DNA of 8,743 bases from Thermoplasmatota archaeon (GTDB taxonomy: Archaea > Thermoplasmatota > Penumbrarchaeia > Penumbrarchaeales > Penumbrarchaeaceae). Below the pieces are notes generated by a model. That model did no database searches. It saw only the letters and a program-made list of their open reading frames with translations, and was not told the DNA's origin. The DNA lies in the NCBI GenBank assembly GCA_030591285.1, contig JAUVBH010000049.1:1-8743 (forward strand), given 5' to 3'. A program made the translations under genes and the position numbers. Shown piece after piece: positions 1 to 4,653 of the stretch (positions are counted from its first letter, which is position 1; each line of letters begins with the position of its first letter).

Positions 1-705
1 ACCATCAACAGTCTGTTTTGCGATCTCCAGGCAGCCCATTAGAAGGTCCAATGGTTCGAATCCGGAGATGACCTGGGGCATGGAGAACTCACTGGAAAGG
101 AATTCGTACGGTCTCTCTCCGATCACCATTGATACGTGGCCGGGTTGTATGAGGCCGTTCAATCGGATCTCTCCAGCTTCTGCAATGAACCTCAGTGCAG
201 GTGGGACGGTTCTGTGATAAGATAATACTGAAAGATTTTCCGGCGCCCGATCTCCAAATAGAAGTGCCGAGGTTGTGGGAGCTGTTGTCTCGAATCCTAT
301 CCCCAGGAACACTACTTCTCTATCTGGATTCTCCTTTGCCAGCTTCAGGGCATCATCCGGAGAATATACTATCCTGACATCACCGCCATCGGACCTGATG
401 TCAGCCAGTGTCTCCTTCTTTCCAGGGACTTTGACCATGTCTCCAAACGAAGTAATGATCTTGCCTTTCCTGGCAAGTTCGATGGCCATCTCGATCTCCT
501 CCCCTGTTGTGACACAGACGGGACAACCGGGACCTTGACGGATGTTCACACCAACATCCTTCAGAAGAGGTTCAAGACCGAATTTGACCAATGTATCCTG
601 ATGCGTCCCGCAGACATGCATGACCATTATCTGCTGTCCGAGATCTTCAATGGCCTTCAGGACCTTCTTGGCCATGTCCTTATCCCTGAGCTTGAAATTA
701 TCCAT
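1..705 (-). CDS. hypD: HypD, [NiFe]-hydrogenase iron-centre maturation protein (partial, C-terminus outside window)
   Basis: HypD is the scaffold on which, with HypC, the Fe(CN)2CO part of the [NiFe] active site is assembled in the cytoplasm. Translating the minus strand from the ATG at 705-703 gives 235 uninterrupted residues to the window edge, about two thirds of a normal HypD. Family motifs are present: CGTH at residues 32-35, GPGCPVC at 58-64 and GFETTAP at 137-143. C32, C61 and C64 correspond to the conserved redox and iron-handling cysteines. The C-terminal cysteine cluster that binds the 4Fe-4S cluster should lie beyond position 1. The start overlaps the end of hypA by 8 bases (ATGGATAA), so translation is probably coupled. 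Identification is secure; only completeness is unknown. Confidence 0.96.
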   Translation of the reverse strand, partial: MDNFKLRDKDMAKKVLKAIEDLGQQIMVMHVCGTHQDTLVKFGLEPLLKDVGVNIRQGPGCPVCVTTGEEIEMAIELARKGKIITSFGDMVKVPGKKETLADIRSDGGDVRIVYSPDDALKLAKENPDREVVFLGIGFETTAPTTSALLFGDRAPENLSVLSYHRTVPPALRFIAEAGEIRLNGLIQPGHVSMVIGERPYEFLSSEFSMPQVISGFEPLDLLMGCLEIAKQTVDG

Positions 706-1099
706 CGGTCTCCTCTCCATCATCTATCATGAGCTTAATATTGGTGATGGTGACACCGTTGCCTTTCGTGATCTCCACATCACCCTTGCATTTGGGGCAT
801 GCAAAGATCGGCATCATGTAATGATATAGCGGGTCCTCAGAGACCTCGAGATCACCGACATATCCACATGAAGAACAGCTTATCTCGACCTCTTCATCAG
901 AAATTATCAGCTCGGATCCTTTCAGTATTTCTCTCTCATCGGTGATGGCACCCCAGCAGAATCGAAGTTGCTCTTCACCTACAAAAGATAGTTTTCCTAT
1001 GGAAAGATGTACCGTTTCGATCTTGGTAGCGTTCTTGTATTCCTTGGCCGCATCCATGACCGCATTCACCAGGTTCGAAGCTATCTGTAGCTCATGCAA
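698..1099 (-). CDS. hypA: HypA, nickel-insertion metallochaperone
   Basis: HypA binds nickel and, with the GTPase HypB, delivers it to the large subunit of a [NiFe] hydrogenase. The 133-residue product opens with Met-His-Glu, the N-terminal nickel site of the family. It has a structural zinc site of two CxxC pairs, C75/C78 and C101/C104. The spacing between the pairs and the total length fit the longer archaeal HypA forms. The start is TTG at 1099-1097. It is chosen because it places His at residue 2; an ATG three bases downstream in another frame and an ATG at 1106 do not read the HypA frame. A GGGGAT stretch about 8 bases upstream may serve as ribosome binding site. The gene follows hypC after 11 bases and overlaps hypD by 8 bases. 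Confidence 0.96.
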   Translation of the reverse strand: MHELQIASNLVNAVMDAAKEYKNATKIETVHLSIGKLSFVGEEQLRFCWGAITDEREILKGSELIISDEEVEISCSSCGYVGDLEVSEDPLYHYMMPIFACPKCKGDVEITKGNGVTITNIKLMIDDGEETDG

Positions 1100-1110
1100 A
1101 GGTGCATCCC

Positions 1111-1347
1111 CTATCCAGAATTTTCCTGTTTGAAAGCTTCAATTGCCTCGTCCCAGAGAGCGAGTGTCTCCTTCGCATCCTCTTCATCGAGGATCTGAAG
1201 TGCAAAACCAGCATGAACTATGACCCAATCTCCGATCACCGGTTGAACATACATAACATTCGCTTCCCTTCTGGTTCCACCATAGTCCACCATGGCCATG
1301 TGGTCCTCTTTCAGCTCGACTACCTGTCCGGGAATGGCAAGGCACAT
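1111..1347 (-). CDS. hypC: HypC, hydrogenase maturation chaperone
   Basis: HypC is a small chaperone that works with HypD in building the Fe(CN)2CO unit and then escorts the hydrogenase large-subunit precursor. The protein starts MCLAIPGQVVEL, the family signature. Its Cys2 becomes functional once the initiator Met is removed, which fixes the start at the ATG at 1347-1345. The resulting 78 residues are the normal family length. A longer reading from a GTG at 1404 would add 19 unrelated residues and bury Cys2, so it is rejected. An AGGTG ribosome binding site lies at 1356-1360, 8 bases before the start, inside the arm of a possible hairpin. The gene is 53 bases after hypF and 11 bases before hypA. 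Confidence 0.96.
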   Translation of the reverse strand: MCLAIPGQVVELKEDHMAMVDYGGTRREANVMYVQPVIGDWVIVHAGFALQILDEEDAKETLALWDEAIEAFKQENSG

Positions 1348-1356
1348 GGGCCCCAC

Positions 1357-1379
1357 ACCTGATATGTCATTTATCAGGT
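1357..1379 (-). promoter_or_regulatory. Hairpin covering the hypC ribosome binding site
   Basis: The 53-base hypF-hypC gap holds an 8-bp perfect inverted repeat, ACCTGATA at 1357-1364 and TATCAGGT at 1372-1379, with a 7-base loop. In the minus-strand RNA the arm nearer hypC contains most of its AGGTG ribosome binding site, so the folded form would hide it. No T-tract follows. The fold is seen in the sequence; control of hypC translation is an inference. Confidence 0.5.
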
Positions 1380-1400
1380 TTTTGGATGATTCATGGCCGA

Positions 1401-3740
1401 TCACCTGTTAAGGAACCATCCACCAAGATAAGCTTGACCAACGGAGATACCCCCGTCACCCGGGGGAACCCGTGAATGAAGGACAGGCATTGCACCCTGT
1501 TCAATGCATGAATCGACGAACCTCTTTACAATTGGGACATTGAACGATACTCCCCCTGAAATTCCTATCAGAGGTCTCCCCTCCTCATCCAGCACTTTCT
1601 CGGTGGTCACAGCCACCTTGACCATCTCATCTATGATCGATCCAACAAATCCCATCGACAGGTCTGCCCTTGTTCTATAGTCCAAGGTCAGACCAGGTTT
1701 CAGTTCTTCATCAGCGGTTCTTTTAATTTCTTCCAGTAGGGATCTCCACCGGTCGATAACACCGATCTCTTTTCGTATCTCTCCACTTTCAAATAGATCA
1801 TATCTTGGAGAAGTTGAACTTGAAAGAAGCTTTTCCAGCCTGATCGCCGGTTCTCCATCATAGGTCCTCTCCCTCACTCCAAGCATCAATGATGATAGAG
1901 CATCGAGTACCCTTCCAAGAGAAGTTGTTCTGATCGCACGTTGATGGGTCTCATCAAAGATCTCCATGGATCTGGGATCTCCCAGGTCCAGATGTTCCTT
2001 GACCTCATGCGTGAGCCAATATGCGATCCTCTCGGGGTGGTATGAAGCGTTATCCCCACCATACAAACCAAACTCTTCAAGGTGGCCGATCCTGGTGTAA
2101 TTGCCCTTTTCAGTGTGGATCACCTCCCCACCCCAGATCAGACCATCATCACCATATCCTACGCCATCCACCACGATCGTTGTTAATTCATCCAAGGAGG
2201 CGTCAACCATCAGGGAAGCGGCATGTGCATGATGATGCTGCACCTCCAGTAGGGGAACATTCTCTTCCTCTGAGATCCTCTGTCCCATTCTCCGAATCGT
2301 GTACCTGGGGTGCTTGTCAATCACCACACCATCTATGGTATCGGCTCCGAACAGATAGCGGAACCGATCAGCTGACCCAGCTGCATATTCCAGCACTGAA
2401 GGGTGTCGGGAGTTGCCAATATAAGGACTGGTGAATACTTTTCCAGATGATGTGACCGAGATGGATACATTCCTTTCTGCTCCAAGGGAAAGAAGCTTTC
2501 TTTGATGTGGAATGTCCAACGGATCCGGGACCATGCCTCTGGACCTTCTGATCGGCAAACCCTTCATCCCAAATGGTCCTGGTTTCGCCCTAACCATATC
2601 ATAGAATGGGATGGGGACAAGTACGGAGTCATCACATCTTGCAGAGATCCGTCTATCATGCACAAAATATCCATCTGCTACCATCTTGCTGACATCATCG
2701 ATCTCTAGCGCCATTGGTTCCCCGGGTGGATTCGCAGATGTCATCACGAACCATCTGAGGTCGGATCCAATATCTTTCATAGCTTTGAAAAGCAAGTGGT
2801 GGATCCCGGAATAAGGGAGATATAATCCGATATTTCCCAGACCAGGTGAAGCGTCTTCCAGAGGTTCTGTAGCCCATTGGGGTGGGTCCTGGAGCCGTTT
2901 CAGAAGAACAATGGGTCTCGATGGAGAAGATAGGAGCTTCTTTTCATAGGGCCCCAGATCAGCTATCTCGGATGCCGTCTCAATATCCTTCACCATGAGA
3001 GCAAATGGTTTGTAAGGTCTCTTGTACCACTTGCGAAGCTCCTTCAATCTCTGAGGGTGGGAAACTATATGCATACCACCCCAACCTTTGACAACGAGCA
3101 GTTTTCCCTCTTCGATGGCCCGGGCACAGTCAAGGAATGATTCCCATCCCTTGCTTTTGGTTTTGAGATCCTTATCAAGATAGCTGTATGAAGGTCCATC
3201 CTTTGAGCAGGATAGAGTTTGAGCATGGAACCTTCGGAATGTATGATCAGCATACTCCTTTGAACAATCATCACAATGTTCGAAGCTTCCCATGGAGGTC
3301 CTTTCCCGATCGTATGGCAATGAATCGATCAGAGTATATCTTGCTCCACAATCCGTACAATTTGTGAAAGGGTGTAGAAACCTTCTGTCATCCGGATCCA
3401 TCATTTCATGGAAACATTTGTCGCAGATCGATGTGTCATATGGAAGTGATGAATCCATCTCCCCCTCTGTGGAAGGAAGTATCGAGAATTCAGATGGCCC
3501 TTCCATCTGAAGATCTGACCAACTCATTTCCTTGATAGAAACGTTCTCGATCCTGGCCATGGGTCCCAGTTCTTCTTTCAATGGGTCCATGAATGATGAT
3601 GGATCGATATCCACCGCGATAGTTACATGTGAACCGTCGTTCCTCACGAATCCAGAAGCTCCAACATTAAGTGCTGTACGAACAACAGCGGGTCTGAAAC
3701 CGACCCCTTGAACTACACCTTTGATCTTGAGGGTCCACAT
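1401..3740 (-). CDS. hypF: HypF, carbamoyltransferase making the hydrogenase cyanide ligand
   Basis: HypF uses carbamoyl phosphate and ATP to form a carbamoyl adenylate and transfers the carbamoyl group to the C-terminal cysteine of HypE, the precursor of the CN ligands. The 779-residue length is typical. The domains appear in order. The acylphosphatase domain has GVVQGVGFR with R16, and N34. The zinc-finger region has CxxC at 106/109, 128/131 and 156/159. The YrdC-like domain begins near KGWGGMH at 218-224. The Kae1-like C-terminal half has HHHAHA at 502-507 and VPPGDGGISVGQA at 758-770. The fourth CxxC is degenerate: C178 is followed by Ser-Lys-Asp, with D181 where the last cysteine is expected. 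A strong GAGGAGGT ribosome binding site at 3744-3751 precedes the ATG by only 3 bases. hypB ends 18 bases upstream, within a 9-bp inverted repeat. Confidence 0.97.
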   Translation of the reverse strand: MWTLKIKGVVQGVGFRPAVVRTALNVGASGFVRNDGSHVTIAVDIDPSSFMDPLKEELGPMARIENVSIKEMSWSDLQMEGPSEFSILPSTEGEMDSSLPYDTSICDKCFHEMMDPDDRRFLHPFTNCTDCGARYTLIDSLPYDRERTSMGSFEHCDDCSKEYADHTFRRFHAQTLSCSKDGPSYSYLDKDLKTKSKGWESFLDCARAIEEGKLLVVKGWGGMHIVSHPQRLKELRKWYKRPYKPFALMVKDIETASEIADLGPYEKKLLSSPSRPIVLLKRLQDPPQWATEPLEDASPGLGNIGLYLPYSGIHHLLFKAMKDIGSDLRWFVMTSANPPGEPMALEIDDVSKMVADGYFVHDRRISARCDDSVLVPIPFYDMVRAKPGPFGMKGLPIRRSRGMVPDPLDIPHQRKLLSLGAERNVSISVTSSGKVFTSPYIGNSRHPSVLEYAAGSADRFRYLFGADTIDGVVIDKHPRYTIRRMGQRISEEENVPLLEVQHHHAHAASLMVDASLDELTTIVVDGVGYGDDGLIWGGEVIHTEKGNYTRIGHLEEFGLYGGDNASYHPERIAYWLTHEVKEHLDLGDPRSMEIFDETHQRAIRTTSLGRVLDALSSLMLGVRERTYDGEPAIRLEKLLSSSTSPRYDLFESGEIRKEIGVIDRWRSLLEEIKRTADEELKPGLTLDYRTRADLSMGFVGSIIDEMVKVAVTTEKVLDEEGRPLIGISGGVSFNVPIVKRFVDSCIEQGAMPVLHSRVPPGDGGISVGQAYLGGWFLNR

Positions 3741-3751
3741 GGGACCTCCTC

Positions 3752-3773
3752 ATGGGACTCAGATGAGTCCCAT
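3752..3773 (-). promoter_or_regulatory. Intercistronic hairpin between hypB and hypF
   Basis: A perfect inverted repeat, ATGGGACTC at 3752-3760 and GAGTCCCAT at 3765-3773, encloses a 4-base loop. It contains the last hypB codons and its stop codon. In the minus-strand transcript it sits directly before the GAGGAGGT ribosome binding site of hypF. No T-tract follows, so it is not a simple terminator. It could stabilise or mark the mRNA, or tune hypF translation after ribosomes leave hypB. The repeat is seen; the role is inferred. Confidence 0.5.
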
Positions 3774-4412
3774 TGCCTCCGCAAGCTCTTCGATCCCCAC
3801 ACCATGCTTTGCATCAGTAACCACTACATTTGCGCCTGGTTTTACAGTGAAAGCATCCTTTTTCAATTCCTCAATATCCACTTCCATGACCTGGGCCAGG
3901 TCCATCTTGTTGATGACGATGACATCGGCTTCCTTGAATATCAACGGATGTTTCCTGACCATGTCGTCCCCTTCTGTCACGGATATTATGACAGCTCTTA
4001 TATCTGTTCCAAGTGGGAAATCGGCTGGGCAGACAAGGTTTCCAACATTTTCTATTAGGAGGACATCGATATTTTCAAGGTCCATGTCCTCGATGGCATG
4101 TTCTGCCAGGTGAGCGTCGATATGGCACTCTTTTCCGGTGTTAACATTGACAGCTGGAACTCCCTGGGAAATGACCCGCTTGTAATCATCGTCTCCAACG
4201 ACATCACCTGTGATAACACCTGCTTTGATGTTCCTATCCTTGAGAAAGATGGCCAATCTCTCGATAAGCAGTGTTTTTCCAGATCCTATGGAGCCCATCA
4301 TGTCCACGGATCTGATACCCTTTTCCTTCAATATATCATGGTTCTCCCCGGCAAGCTTTCTATTCGCCTCGAGGAGGTCCTTTTCCATATCCACAGAAAC
4401 CAACTGATGCAT
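3759..4412 (-). CDS. hypB: HypB, GTPase for nickel insertion
   Basis: HypB is a SIMIBI-class GTPase that dimerises on GTP binding and passes nickel to HypA for insertion into the hydrogenase large subunit. The 217 residues include a Walker A P-loop, GSIGSGKT at 40-47, a metal-site pair C96-H97 in TGKECHIDAH, the ENVGNLVCPADF segment with the third metal ligand C128, and the guanine-specificity motif NKMD at 168-171. It lacks both the N-terminal CxxCGC nickel motif and the His-rich storage stretch of some bacterial HypB, so it is the short archaeal type. It is the first gene of the minus-strand operon. No strong ribosome binding site is visible before the ATG, but a TATA-like element at 4445-4453 would give a leader of only about 10 bases. 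Identification is secure; the start is likely but less certain. Confidence 0.96.
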   Translation of the reverse strand: MHQLVSVDMEKDLLEANRKLAGENHDILKEKGIRSVDMMGSIGSGKTLLIERLAIFLKDRNIKAGVITGDVVGDDDYKRVISQGVPAVNVNTGKECHIDAHLAEHAIEDMDLENIDVLLIENVGNLVCPADFPLGTDIRAVIISVTEGDDMVRKHPLIFKEADVIVINKMDLAQVMEVDIEELKKDAFTVKPGANVVVTDAKHGVGIEELAEAMGLI

Positions 4413-4444
4413 CTTTTCGACCCTGTCTTTTGCTATGGTTTTCC

Positions 4445-4453
4445 ATTATTTAA
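4445..4453 (-). promoter_or_regulatory. TATA-like box of the hyp operon
   Basis: The minus-strand sequence TTAAATAAT resembles an archaeal TATA box. Its centre is about 37 bases upstream of the hypB ATG, which would put the transcription start roughly 10 bases before the gene. This fits the lack of a clear ribosome binding site there. A second AT-rich stretch (ATAATATT near 4484-4491) is an alternative. Confidence 0.45.
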
Positions 4454-4471
4454 CAGGGATGGCTGAAAGGA

Positions 4472-4518
4472 TACCCTGGGACCAATATTATCCGAATTCC
4501 CTCGGATGTCCCCGGGTA
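4472..4518. promoter_or_regulatory. Nested dyad between divergent promoters (candidate operator)
   Basis: An outer inverted repeat, TACCCTGGGAC at 4472-4482 and GTCCCCGGGTA at 4508-4518, pairs at 10 of 11 positions. Inside it lies a second perfect repeat, ATCCGA at 4490-4495 and TCGGAT at 4502-4507, with a 6-base centre. The element lies upstream of the TATA-like boxes of both the hyp operon and the surface-protein gene. That is where a shared regulator could bind. No known regulator consensus is recognised. Confidence 0.45.
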
Positions 4519-4533
4519 CCTAGTTCGAGTTAG

Positions 4534-4550
4534 AATATAATATATAATTG
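4534..4550 (+). promoter_or_regulatory. AT-rich promoter (TATA box) of the surface-protein gene
   Basis: A run built of AATATAATATATAATT offers a good archaeal TATA box, with TATATAA at 4541-4547. Assuming the usual spacing of about 26 bases, transcription would start near 4570. That is where the GC-rich foldable leader begins, about 80 bases before the ATG at 4654. Confidence 0.55.
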
Positions 4551-4568
4551 TATAACCATTTCCGATTT

Positions 4569-4633
4569 AGCGCAGTCGAAAGACGAGCCAATGCTGGGGA
4601 TGCAGCTGCACTGTCTTTTCCCTATGGCGCTCG
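4569..4633 (+). promoter_or_regulatory. Structured 5' leader of the surface-protein gene
   Basis: The leader contains a small GTC-GAAA-GAC hairpin (4575-4584, GNRA loop). It also contains a bulged stem in which 4584-4600 pairs with 4619-4633 (CGAG/CTCG, CCA/TGG, TGGGGA/TCCCTA with one G-T). An alternative closing helix pairs AGCGC 4569-4573 with GCGCT 4627-4631, so two folds are mutually exclusive. The palindrome TGCAGCTGCA lies in the apical loop at 4601-4610. The structure ends 7 bases before the GGGAGG ribosome binding site. It does not match a riboswitch class I know. Confidence 0.35.
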
Positions 4634-4640
4634 AGGACAC

Positions 4641-4646
4641 GGGAGG
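4641..4646 (+). promoter_or_regulatory. Ribosome binding site of the surface-protein gene
   Basis: GGGAGG lies 7 bases before the ATG at 4654. It decides this start, which is also the one that yields a complete signal peptide. Confidence 0.75.
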
Positions 4647-4653
4647 GCAATAA

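Noticed and set aside
53..63. GGTTCGAATCC, identical to a tRNA T-arm core
   Set aside because: It lies inside the hypD coding sequence, and no acceptor, D-arm or anticodon stem can be built around it.
1091..1106. ATG codons near the hypA start as alternative initiation sites
   Set aside because: Both are out of the hypA frame and would not give the required Met-His-Glu N-terminus.
1348..1404. Longer hypC start at the GTG overlapping the hypF stop
   Set aside because: It would add 19 residues before the invariant Met-Cys N-terminus and ignore the AGGTG site properly placed before the ATG at 1347.
2021..2434. 137-codon plus-strand frame opposite hypF
   Set aside because: It is rich in His, Arg and Pro in the way of antisense frames, has no ribosome binding site and lies wholly within a conserved gene.
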